The position numbers were made by a program, and so were the translations under genes. Under the pieces are notes generated by a model. The model had not been told where the DNA came from. It worked only from the letters and a program-made list of their open reading frames with translations, and did no database searches. A stretch of 64,000 bases of DNA, from the NCBI GenBank assembly GCA_963787135.1, contig CAWBBW010000045.1, positions 79,320 to 143,319 on the forward strand, read 5' to 3'. Shown here in pieces: positions 54,115-62,800 of this stretch. This DNA is from Roseiarcus sp963787135. Lineage in GTDB: Bacteria > Pseudomonadota > Alphaproteobacteria > Rhizobiales > Beijerinckiaceae. Within the stretch, counting starts at the first letter, position 1. Every line of letters begins with the position of its first letter.

Positions 54115-54819
54115 TCACCAGGGAATGGTGCGGCCGAGATAGTCGAGATATTGCAGCGCGGGTGCGCCCTGCACGGAGAGGAGAACGTTGACCAGATTGG
54201 GAACGCTCTCCTCGATGCTGAGCCGGCCGTCCGGCCCGCCCAGATCCGTCCGCACCCAGCCGGGCGCCATCAGCACCATCGCGCGTGAATCTGAGGAATG
54301 GCGGGCCGCAAAGCTTCGCATGAACATATTGAGCGCCGCCTTGCTTCCCCGGTACACCTCGCGCATGCCCATCGTGTTGTTGCTGACGCTGCCTTGCCCG
54401 GACGACATCAACCCTATCGTACCCGTGGGCGAGACGAGATCGTGCACGGCTTCGACGACCCGCATCGGGCTCAGCGCGTTGGTCACCATGACGCGCGCGA
54501 ACTCTTCCGTCGTCACATCGGCGATCGTCTCGCTCGGATTGTTGGTGACGCCCGCGTTCACGAACAAGAGATCGAACATCCGTCCCGACAGCCGGGCGCG
54601 CAGCGCCGCGATCTGATCGGGTTCGCAAATGTCGACGGTCTCGATCTCGAGTCGGTTTTGAGACCTGTCCGCGAGGTCGTGCAGCAGGGTTCTCGCCTTT
54701 CCTCGAACCGTGCCGACGACGTTCCATCCGCGCTTGAGGTATTCCGCGGCCATCGCGTAGCCGAGGCCGCGCGATGCGCCGATCAGCAGTACGGTTTTGT
54801 TCGGAGGGTTTGTGGGCAT
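54115..54819 (-). CDS. SDR-family oxidoreductase (C-factor-like)
   Basis: A 234-residue short-chain dehydrogenase with LLIGASRGLGYAMAAEYLKRGW (GASRGLG), FVNAGV, a Ser-containing LMSSGQGSVSN, and YRGSKAALNMF (YxxxK). It resembles the CsgA/C-factor group. It stands alone. The substrate is unknown. Confidence 0.9.
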   Translation of the reverse strand: MPTNPPNKTVLLIGASRGLGYAMAAEYLKRGWNVVGTVRGKARTLLHDLADRSQNRLEIETVDICEPDQIAALRARLSGRMFDLLFVNAGVTNNPSETIADVTTEEFARVMVTNALSPMRVVEAVHDLVSPTGTIGLMSSGQGSVSNNTMGMREVYRGSKAALNMFMRSFAARHSSDSRAMVLMAPGWVRTDLGGPDGRLSIEESVPNLVNVLLSVQGAPALQYLDYLGRTIPW

Positions 54820-55001
54820 GGCGGGAGCCTCCTGCCGTTCGGGTCAGGCATTGAATTGCTCGATTTCCGATCCGTGCGCCAGAGGTCGTGACGCGCGATA
54901 AATAAGTGCCTCAGAAGTGGTGTCGGCAATATGGCGAAATCCCATCGGGCGAGGCAAACTCGACCGATCCCCGGATGACGCAGTCACAAAGGAAAAGCCC
55001 C

Positions 55002-55610
55002 ATGCTCACGCTCGTCCACGCGCCGCGCTCGCGCTCAACAAGGTTTCTGTGGCTGCTCGAGGAGATCGGGGAGCCCTATGACATCCAATATGTCTCCATC
55101 CGCCGCAGCGATGGGTCGGGCGCGCTCAATTCCGCCAATCCGCATCCGCACGGCAAGGTCCCGCTGCTCAAGGACGGCGCGGCGGTGGTTTTCGAGCAGT
55201 CCGCCATTGCGCTCTATCTGGCGGACAAATTCCCTGACGCGCGTCTCGGGCCGGCAATCGGCGATCCCGCGCGCGGGGTGTTTCTCAGCCTGCTCGCCTA
55301 TTATTCAGGCGTACTCGAGCCGGCGTTCACGTCGAAATTCATGAAGGTCGCCGTGCCGCGCGGGACAGCGGGCTGGGTCGATTCCGAGGAGGCGATGACT
55401 TTTATCAACGCGCGCATCGCCGCGGAGCCCTATATCGCGGGCGAGACGTTCACCGCCGCGGACGTGCTCTATGCCGGGACCTTCGCAATGTTCATGAACT
55501 CGCCCCTCATGGGCGAGAAGAAAACGAAAGCGCTCGAGGATTACGTCACGCGCTGCGTCTCGCGGCCGGCGCGCGCGCGGGCCGCGGCAAAGGATCAGGG
55601 GCCACTTTGA
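55002..55610 (+). CDS. Glutathione S-transferase
   Basis: A 202-residue GST. ATG 55002 has AAAGGA eight bases upstream and begins MLTLVHAPRSRSTRFLWLLEEIG, with Ser/Arg residues in the active-site loop. HPHGKVPLLKDG and FEQSAIALYLADKF complete the glutathione site. The C-terminal helical domain has YIAGETFTAADVLYAGTF. An upstream in-frame ATG (54975) is possible. Confidence 0.92.
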   Translation: MLTLVHAPRSRSTRFLWLLEEIGEPYDIQYVSIRRSDGSGALNSANPHPHGKVPLLKDGAAVVFEQSAIALYLADKFPDARLGPAIGDPARGVFLSLLAYYSGVLEPAFTSKFMKVAVPRGTAGWVDSEEAMTFINARIAAEPYIAGETFTAADVLYAGTFAMFMNSPLMGEKKTKALEDYVTRCVSRPARARAAAKDQGPL

Positions 55611-55748
55611 ATGGCGGCTCGTCGACGACCTCCCGCTTGCGACGCGCAATGTCGCCGATTTCCAGGGCCTGGGGATCAGACTGATCGATCCCTTCGTCGC
55701 CGAAGGGCACGGGCGGTAGCGAGACGTTGGTAGACTTCGGCGCCTCGT

Positions 55749-56657
55749 CTAGTCCATCACCGCCAGCTCGGCCCCGTCCATGGCGTAGCGGGCGAAGACG
55801 AAGTCGCGGATGCCCACGACCCGCTCGCCGGCCCAGGCCAGCAGCACGAAGTATTTCAACCGCTGATCCGGATCGTCGGCGTCATAGACCAGCATCGCCG
55901 GACGGCGGTCGACGAAGCCCGGACGGAACCGCCAGTGCGGCCGGGCGGCGTAGTTGCCGAAATAGGGCGCAACGCTTGTCTTCCCGTCGAGGCGCACCCG
56001 GTTGACGATCTCGAGGCGCACGTCCTCGGCGAGCATGGCCCTCACCGCGTCGAAGTCATGCGCATTGAAGCGCTCGACATAGGTCTTGAGCCGCGTTCGC
56101 TCCGGCTCGGCCAGCGTCGGAACGGGCGCGTCGTCGGCCTCGGCCGCGAGCGCGCGAAGGCGGGCCCGTCCTCGCTGCAGGGCCGCCTTGACCGCCGGGA
56201 CGCTGCCGCCGGCGAACTCGCAAATCTCCTGCAAGGAGTAGCCGAGCACATCGCTCAAGATGACGCTGCTGCGTTGAGACGCCGGCAAAAGCATGAAGGT
56301 CCTGAGGCTCGCCGCTGCGATCTCACGATCCTCGATGGGTTTCGGCGCGGCGGCGATCATGTCCAAATCCTCGCTTGAATGCCGGGCCTCCTCGCGCGCC
56401 CGCCGGCGCAGGAAGTCCAAAGCCGCGTGGTGGGCGATGGAAAACAGCCAGCCTTCCGGATTGAGGATCGGCGCCCCGGCTCGGGCCGCCTCGATCGCCT
56501 TCAGCATCGTTTCCTGAACCACGTCCTCGCCATCGACGACCGAGCCGGTCATCCGCGCGCAGTAGCGATGCAGCTTCGGCCGGAGCTCGCCCAAGAGCTG
56601 CTCCACGGGCTTTTGGAGCGACGCGGACTGCGCGTCGTCACTTGTGCGTCGCGACAA
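55749..56657 (-). CDS. ECF-type sigma factor with C-terminal SnoaL-like domain
   Basis: A 302-residue RNA polymerase sigma factor. Region 2 (LRPKLHRYCARMTGSVVDGEDVVQETMLKAIEA ... GWLFSIAHHAALDFLRRRAR) and region 4 (LPASQRSSVILSDVLGYSLQEICEFAGGSVPAVKAALQRGRARL) are clear. Residues about 190-295 (YVERFNAHDFDAVRAMLAEDVRLEI) form a SnoaL/NTF2-like domain that replaces a separate anti-sigma factor in this ECF class. It starts 14 bases after the stop of the ABM gene, so the two are one operon. Confidence 0.92.
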   Translation of the reverse strand: MSRRTSDDAQSASLQKPVEQLLGELRPKLHRYCARMTGSVVDGEDVVQETMLKAIEAARAGAPILNPEGWLFSIAHHAALDFLRRRAREEARHSSEDLDMIAAAPKPIEDREIAAASLRTFMLLPASQRSSVILSDVLGYSLQEICEFAGGSVPAVKAALQRGRARLRALAAEADDAPVPTLAEPERTRLKTYVERFNAHDFDAVRAMLAEDVRLEIVNRVRLDGKTSVAPYFGNYAARPHWRFRPGFVDRRPAMLVYDADDPDQRLKYFVLLAWAGERVVGIRDFVFARYAMDGAELAVMD

Positions 56658-56670
56658 AGGCCGATCCTCC

Positions 56671-57012
56671 TCAAGCCATGGTTTGCGCTTCGGCGTGGAG
56701 GCTATAGGAGACGTCGCAAGTGAACGCCTCGTGCTTCGCCAAAGCGCCGAATTGTTCGAAGTAAGGCTTCATCCGTGGATCCTGGCGAAAGGCCTCGATA
56801 TCCCGGCCGTCCCGCCATTGGGAATAGACAACCACCTGTCTGCCGTCCCTGCTCTTGAGAAGGCTGGTCGAGATCCACCCCGGCATCCGGCTGAACGTCG
56901 TCTGCGTACCCTCCTGGAGGAGGGCCAGCACCTTCGGCTGATTGTCGGGCTCGGCGGTGAAGACGTTGACGAGAGTGGTGACGGCGCGGTCGACGCGAAT
57001 TGCAGTTTCCAT
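56671..57012 (-). CDS. Antibiotic biosynthesis monooxygenase-like protein
   Basis: A 113-residue ABM-fold protein (VTTLVNVFTAEPDNQPKVLALLQEGTQTTFSRMPGWISTSLLKSRDGRQVVVYSQWRDGRDIEAF). It is first gene before the ECF sigma factor. SnoaL-fused ECF sigma factors are typically linked to small redox enzymes such as carboxymuconolactone decarboxylases or oxidoreductases, and this gene takes that place. Confidence 0.85.
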   Translation of the reverse strand: METAIRVDRAVTTLVNVFTAEPDNQPKVLALLQEGTQTTFSRMPGWISTSLLKSRDGRQVVVYSQWRDGRDIEAFRQDPRMKPYFEQFGALAKHEAFTCDVSYSLHAEAQTMA

Positions 57013-57185
57013 GGTTGCGCTCCCGGTTTGGCTTCGTACTGGCGAGGCGGACCAGATCCGCCGGCGAAGGGCGGTCGGCGGCCTTCAACACCAAGACGGA
57101 GCTCGAACGGTCAAACGGACCGGCGTGCTGAAAATAAATTCTTAGGCGCAACAGAGCGGCGTTGAATTCCAAGGAACCATAGTCT

Positions 57186-57209
57186 ATTCTTACCGCATCG
57201 AGTAAGAAT
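57186..57209 (+). promoter_or_regulatory. ATTCTTAC-N8-GTAAGAAT operator of vapBC
   Basis: A perfect 8-bp inverted repeat (57186-57193 and 57202-57209) ending nine bases before the GTG start of the antitoxin. AbrB/SpoVT-type antitoxins autoregulate by binding such sites. Confidence 0.7.
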
Positions 57210-57217
57210 GAGGCTCC

Positions 57218-57484
57218 GTGAGAATTACCGCCAAGGGGCAGGTGACCATTCCCCAGGATGTTCGCGAACGGGCGGGTCTGATACCGGGCACCGATGTCGA
57301 GTTCGAACTCGAAGCGGGCGTGGTCCGTCTCGTCAAGACGACCCGCGGCGGCCGCCGCAAGACGCGGGGTCAAAAGCTTGTCGACCGTTTGAGAGGCGGA
57401 GGCGACTTCAAGATGACGACGGACGAGATTCTCGCGCTCATGCGCGGGCCGCCGGCGAACGAGGACGCGCCTCCCCGCCGATGA
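57218..57484 (+). CDS. vapB: AbrB/MazE/SpoVT-family antitoxin (VapB)
   Basis: An 88-residue antitoxin starting at GTG 57218. The swapped-hairpin DNA-binding domain is MRITAKGQVTIPQDVRERAGLIPGTDVEFELEAGVVRLVK. A basic middle and the C-terminal DFKMTTDEILALMRG segment, which usually fills the PIN active site, follow. The stop overlaps the vapC start (ATGA at 57481). Confidence 0.93.
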   Translation: MRITAKGQVTIPQDVRERAGLIPGTDVEFELEAGVVRLVKTTRGGRRKTRGQKLVDRLRGGGDFKMTTDEILALMRGPPANEDAPPRR

Positions 57485-57882
57485 CTCTCGTCGATTCCAA
57501 TGTGATCATCGACGTGCTGACCCGGGACGCGAGGTGGTCTGCGTGGTCGGAGGCTGCATTGATCGCTGCGGCCGATCGCGACGCGATCGCCGTCAACCCC
57601 ATCATCTATGCCGAGATCGCCTCGGGTTTCGCAACGATGGCGGCGCTGGATCGTCATCTTGGCGATGGGGAGTTTCTCCGCCTCGATCTCCCCTACGAGG
57701 CCGGCTTTGTCGCGGGACGGGCGTTTGTCGAATATCGCCGTCGCGGCGGCGCACGGACATCTCCGCTTCCGGATTTCTATATCGGAGCGCATGCGGCTGT
57801 CGCGGGTCTCGCGCTGCTGACACGCGATGCGAGGCGGTACGCGGGCTATTTTCCGAAGGTTCAGTTGATTGCGCCGGATTGA
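57481..57882 (+). CDS. vapC: VapC toxin, PIN-domain ribonuclease
   Basis: A 133-residue PIN-domain RNase. The acidic metal-binding residues are seen in LVDSNVIIDV (Asp6), NPIIYAEIA (Glu), LPDFYIGAHA (Asp) and LLTRDARRYAGYFP (Asp). VapC toxins cleave tRNA or rRNA. It is coupled to vapB by a four-base overlap. Confidence 0.93.
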   Translation: MTLVDSNVIIDVLTRDARWSAWSEAALIAAADRDAIAVNPIIYAEIASGFATMAALDRHLGDGEFLRLDLPYEAGFVAGRAFVEYRRRGGARTSPLPDFYIGAHAAVAGLALLTRDARRYAGYFPKVQLIAPD

Positions 57883-57910
57883 TTGCGTCGCCGTGCGAAG
57901 TAGCGCGCGC

Positions 57911-58753
57911 TTATCTCCCGGCAAGCCGGTCGGCGAACAGCGCGACCGTCCGGGCGTAGATCGGCGCGGCGTTCCATTGGAGGATGGCGGCGAAGTTCGG
58001 CTCGCCCTCGTCCCAGCCGGCGCCGGGCTGCCAGCCATGCGCCTGCAAGAATTTGGCGGTCGAGGCGAGGGCGTCGGCGGAATTGTGGATGAGGTCCGCG
58101 GGGCCGTCGCCGTCAGGCGTCGTCGCAAACATCAGCACCGCCGAGGGCATGAGCTGCGTCTGGCCGATCTCGCCCGCCCACGCGCCCCGCAATTGTTCGG
58201 GACGCTGTTGCACGACGCCGCGCTGGACCATCATCATCGCGTCGATCAGCTCGGCGCGAAACCGCTCCGGGCGGCGGCAATCCCAGGCCAGCGTCGCGAG
58301 CGACCTGAAGGTCGGAAACGACCCGTTGTCGCCGCCGAAGCTCGTTTCGAGCCCCCAGATCGCCACCAGCACCGGTCCGGGAACGCCAAAGCGCTGCTCG
58401 ATCTTGGCCAGCGGGCCGGCATAGGTCCGCATGAGCGCCTTGCCCCGCGCGATCCCGCCCGGGGTGACGTGGCTCGCGACGAAGCTCGCGAAGTTATGGC
58501 CGAATGCGGCGACCCCGCCATCGTGAGCCTTCACGGAAGGGTCATAGGAGATGCCGGAGAGCGCGGCGTCGACGACCTCGTGCGAGACGCCGTCGAGGAC
58601 CGCGACTTCCCGGAAGGAGCTCAGCCACTGGCTGAACCCCTCGCCGCTCTTGCCGCACTGGACCCCCAATTCCTGGGCGCGCGCGGGGGGAGCGCCAAGA
58701 GCGAGCGCTGCCGCGACGGCGAGGAGCAAGGCTCTCAAGTTTATTCGTCGCAT
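57911..58753 (-). CDS. Lytic murein transglycosylase (MltB family)
   Basis: A 280-residue exported peptidoglycan lyase. Signal peptide LRALLLAVAAALALGAPPARA. The catalytic Glu lies in VAIWGLETSFG, followed by FPTFRSLATLAWDCRRPERFRAELIDAM and GEIGQTQLMPS, the MltB family core. There is no lipobox and no C-terminal peptidoglycan-binding domain, so it is a short soluble periplasmic form. TTG 58756 is an alternative start one codon upstream. Confidence 0.9.
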   Translation of the reverse strand: MRRINLRALLLAVAAALALGAPPARAQELGVQCGKSGEGFSQWLSSFREVAVLDGVSHEVVDAALSGISYDPSVKAHDGGVAAFGHNFASFVASHVTPGGIARGKALMRTYAGPLAKIEQRFGVPGPVLVAIWGLETSFGGDNGSFPTFRSLATLAWDCRRPERFRAELIDAMMMVQRGVVQQRPEQLRGAWAGEIGQTQLMPSAVLMFATTPDGDGPADLIHNSADALASTAKFLQAHGWQPGAGWDEGEPNFAAILQWNAAPIYARTVALFADRLAGR

Positions 58754-58978
58754 CAATGAACCCGGCTCCGTCTATGGCGCGTGCGCCGCCACTCGGAGGC
58801 TGCGCCGTCGGTAGGGCGCATGGCCCCTTTCATCAACGAGGTCAAGATCGTTAGCCAGCTGGCTCGAAGAGCTGTCCGGGGACGCCCCTCGCTCGTTGTC
58901 ACGGGCGGCGGTCTTGCGGTCGCAAAAAAGTCGCAGGGCACATCTATACTGAACCAAACTGAGGATAGGGAGGACAGA

Positions 58979-59239
58979 ATGATCAGAATCGCTTTAGCAG
59001 TCGTGGCTGCGCTTGGCCTGACCTTCGCCGCCGACGCCCAGACGGTTGGTCCCCTCTGTCAGGACGCCCACGGCTCACTGCTTGCCTGTTATTCCGGGCA
59101 CGGCGGCGTCGGGCAGGTTGGCCCCCTCTGTCAGGACGCCCACGGCTCTCTGCTTGTCTGTTACTCCGGGCACGGCGGCGTCGGGCAGGTTGGTCCCCTC
59201 TGTCAGGACGCCCATGGCTCTCTGCTTGTCTGCGGGTGA
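58979..59239 (+). CDS. Small secreted Cys/His repeat protein
   Basis: An 86-residue protein from ATG 58979, with GGGAGGA at good spacing. A signal peptide (MIRIALAVVAALGLTFAADA) is followed by 2.7 copies of a 24-residue unit, VGPLCQDAHGSLLACYSGHG plus GVGQ. Each full unit has two Cys ten residues apart and two His. The repeats are almost identical at DNA level, so the expansion is recent. It could form disulfides in the periplasm or bind metal. I recognise no family. Confidence 0.75.
   Translation: MIRIALAVVAALGLTFAADAQTVGPLCQDAHGSLLACYSGHGGVGQVGPLCQDAHGSLLVCYSGHGGVGQVGPLCQDAHGSLLVCG
59045..59239 (+). repeat. 72-bp tandem repeat, 2.7 copies, coding
   Basis: Units at 59045-59116 and 59117-59188, plus a partial third at 59189-59239 that ends in the stop codon. 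Units differ at only a few bases, mostly silent or A/V changes. All stay in frame. Confidence 0.9.
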
Positions 59240-59770
59240 GGTTGACCCATGAAACATGATTATAAGGTCCTTCGCCCCTGACCTGACCGAGTAGGGCTCG
59301 ACAGCCACCGAGCCTGTACCATTTCCGGGCGCGGATTCAATTGTTTCAAGCCTTTGCGGCGCCATTTCCGGCCGTTTTGCGCGGGCTGGCCGAAGCGCGG
59401 GGAACGCCCGCCCTCCCTGCCGCGACGGCGCGCCGCCCGGTCGAGCGGGCAGAAGAGAGCGCGGGCGGCGCTCGGAAGCGCGACGGGGCACAGCATTCGG
59501 TTCGATCCTTTCGTGAAATTCAAGGGTACCACAGCTCCCATCCTTTGTACACTTTTTGTTCCGTCTGTTGAACAAATCGATCCGCGGCCCTCGCCAGCGT
59601 CTCCCCCCTCACAATGCCGATGATCCGGGGGCTGTCGGCTTTCGGGCATACGGCGCAGGGGGCTCTGGGCGTCCTACGGCTATCCGATCCGTCGGCCTGG
59701 CTGACCACCGCAGGTGGAGAGCCTCGTGCCGGCCGCATGCCGCCCGCAGACAGCCAAGAGCGCTCGTAAA
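59240..59770. other. Spacer with no convincing gene
   Basis: More than 500 bases between the repeat protein and the large HTH protein. Several antisense and sense frames are open, but their products are Arg/Pro-rich and lack start signals. TTGTACA ... TTGAACAA near 59544-59576 might be promoter debris. Nothing else seen. Confidence 0.5.
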
Positions 59771-59813
59771 TTGACAACGATCGCGCCTGATGTCATATCA
59801 AAAATATGACATC
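59771..59813 (+). promoter_or_regulatory. Promoter and operator overlapping a start codon
   Basis: TTGACA at 59771-59776 is a consensus -35. The perfect 10-bp inverted repeat GATGTCATAT-CAAAA-ATATGACATC (59789-59798 and 59804-59813) covers both the -10 position (CATATC, 59794) and the ATG at 59806. No ribosome-binding site precedes the ATG, so the mRNA may be leaderless. The HTH of the encoded protein is the likely ligand. Confidence 0.65.
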
Positions 59814-62800
59814 AGTCTCCAATTCCCTTAAGCCGGAACAGACCAAGGCCGCTAGAGCCCTGCTCGCGTGGTCGCAGCAGGAGCTCGCGGCGGAGGCTCG
59901 TGTGGCAACCTCGACGGTTGCTGACTTCGAGCGCGGCATTCGCACTCCCGTGGCTAACAACGCGCAGGCGATCCGTGAAGCTCTAGAAGCCAAGGGGCTG
60001 CAGTTTATCGCCGGCGGCGTGGTCGAGAAAGCGTTGCTGCCTTCGCCGCCGCCGAGCCCTCGGGCGGGCACGCTGGTGCGCTGGGTGAATGCGACACATT
60101 TGTCCCAATGGGGCGAGCGGCGCGACGGGCAGGCAGGCATGCCTGAACTCCTTCGGCGACTCATCTACGCCGCGTTGGGTCCCGCCGCGATCGTGCGCTT
60201 CCCTTCCGACGAAAGCGTTCAGTATCCGGGCTGGGACGGCGTCTGCACCGTTGCCGCGGGGGCGGCGTTCGTGCCGGACGGCGAGTCCGTCTGGGAGATC
60301 GGTGCCCAACGCACCGCGATCCGCGCCAAGGCGGACAAAGACTTCGTGAAGCGGTCGGCTAAGCCCCTTGGGCGCGATCCGGACAAGACGACGTTCGTTT
60401 TCGTCACGCCGCAGCGCTTTGTCGGCAAGGACGCGTGGGTAACGGAAAAGAAGGCGCTCGGCGTCTGGCACGACGTCGTCGCTATTGACGCCGACGATCT
60501 AGTGCATTGGCTCGAAACCTACCCGGCTGTGGCGCAATGGCTGTCCGTGAAGATAGGGCGCCGCCCGCAGGGCCTTCGCAACATGGAAGAAGTGTGGACC
60601 GAATGGGTTCGTGCCACGGAGACGCCGCTAACCCCAGATGTCGTCCTGACCGGCCGCGATGAAGACCAGACGGCGGTGTTGAAATGGTTGCGCGGTCCGC
60701 CGCAACTTTTGTCGATCCAAGCCGAAGCGCCTGACGAGGCGATGGCCTTCCTCTACGCGGCGATCAGCCCGCTCCCTGAGCGTTATCAACTCGCGTATTG
60801 GAGCCGCTGCGTGGTCGCCGACACGCGGGATACCGCACGGCAACTGGTGGGCTTGGGAACGCCCTTGGTCATCGTCCTGACCGAGCCTGAAGCGGGCCTC
60901 ACCCAACGGTTGGTCGCCGATGGACACCACGTGTTTGCAACCTATGGACCTGGCGCGAGTGACTTCGTTGGGGCTCGGCGGCTTCCGCGGCCGTGGAAGT
61001 TTGACCTGCAGATCGCCTTGACCCATGCCGGCCTCCGCGAGGAGGACGCCCATCGCTTAGCCCACGCATCAGGGCGCAGCGTCACCGTGCTGCGTCGGCT
61101 GATGCCGGCCGCACCGAGCTATCGCGCGACCTGGGCCGAACCTGCGTCACCGGAGTTGGTCGCCGCTCTGTTCGCTGGCGCCTGGGTTGAGTCTTCGGCG
61201 CGGGACCGCAAAATGATCGGGAAACTGGCCGGGCGCCGCTATGAGGACGTGGAGGCGGCGCTCGCTCCCCTGACCGGGCTGGGCGGCCCTCTGGTCCGCG
61301 CAGGCGAGGTCTGGAAGGTGGTCTCGCTACGCGACCTCTGGACCCAGATCGGCGGCCAAGTCACCTCCAGCCAGCTCGCCCGCTTCGAGGCTGTGTTCCA
61401 GACCGTCCTCGGCGCCATCAACCCTCGGTACGCAACTCCTCCCAAGAGCATCTACCACGAGGAGAAAGGGGAATTCCCGAAGGAGCCGTCCAACGCGCTG
61501 CGTCGCGGCTTAACGGAGGCGATGATCGCCTTGGCGGTCTATCCCGATCGCGCCAAACTTGTCACCAATGTAGCTGGCCGGGTGAACCGGGCCGTACGCA
61601 AGCTCCTGGACAAAGCCCCACCAGCGCTGTGGTGGTCGCTGTCCGGAGATTTCGAGAACATCGCCGAGGCCGCGCCGGAGGTGTTCCTGGATGCCCTAGA
61701 GGCCGGGTTGGAAGGCAATGATCCGTCGGTGATGTCGCTGTTCCGCAGCGACGAGGGGATGATTCACCCCACCGAGTACCTCTCGAACCTGCTGTGGTCG
61801 CTGGAGATGCTCGCGCGCAGCCCCGACTATCTAATGCGCTCTGCGCTCCTGCTGGCCCGACTGGATGAGGTCGACCCCGGCGGCAAATGGGGCAATCGAC
61901 CGTTCGCTTCCCTACGCCGAATCTTCGTGATCTGGTCGCCCGAGACCTACGCCAAGCCGGCGCAACGTCTGAAAGTCATTGACCGGATCGTCCGGCAACT
62001 TCCCGCAGTCGGTTGGAAACTATTGCTCGCCTTGGCACCGCGGTTCTACGACACCTCGGAGCCGTCGTCCAAACCCAACTGGCGCGACTTCACGCGCGAC
62101 GAACCTGAGGCTATCACCTGGCCTTCTGTAGCTACGGCCGCCCGTGCCATTGGCGAGCGGCTGCTGAGGGAGGTGGACGTCGACGGCCAGCGCTGGCAGG
62201 CCCTTCTGGATCTCTGGCGCAACTTTGACTTGGAATGGCGCGCCGCAGCGGCCAAGCAGCTCGAAGCCCACGCCGGCGGTCTCAATGATCCGGTTGAGAT
62301 CGAGGCGATGCGCGACAAGCTCCGCACCTTCCTGCAGCACCACCGCGGGCATAAGGATGCTGAGTGGGCCATGGCAGAGACAGACTTGAAACCGCTCGAC
62401 AACGTGTTCGCCATGCTCCAGCCGACTGGGGTAGAGGATCGGGTTCGCTGGCTGTTCCGGCCGGGAGCCGTTGAACTCCGCCCCGATTTCGACTGGAACA
62501 AGCAGCAGGCTGAGCTGGAGGCGCGGCAAACGGAGGCCGCCGAAGTCCTCATGGCGGAGCTGTCTTCAGATCAGCTGTTCACCTTCGCCTCAACGATCAC
62601 AATGCAGCACGCGCTCGGCGCCGCAATCGCCAATACATCTGTGCCGGAGGCAGTGAAGCGCGAGTTGATGAAGCGGGGCCTATTGGCGGAGCAGCCAGCG
62701 GATGTGGACGTCGGCCTGGGTATCCTCCACATACTGAACCTACGAGCCGGTGTGGACGATGACGCCTGGGTGCGGGCCTTGTGGCGCCGGGCGATCGCAG

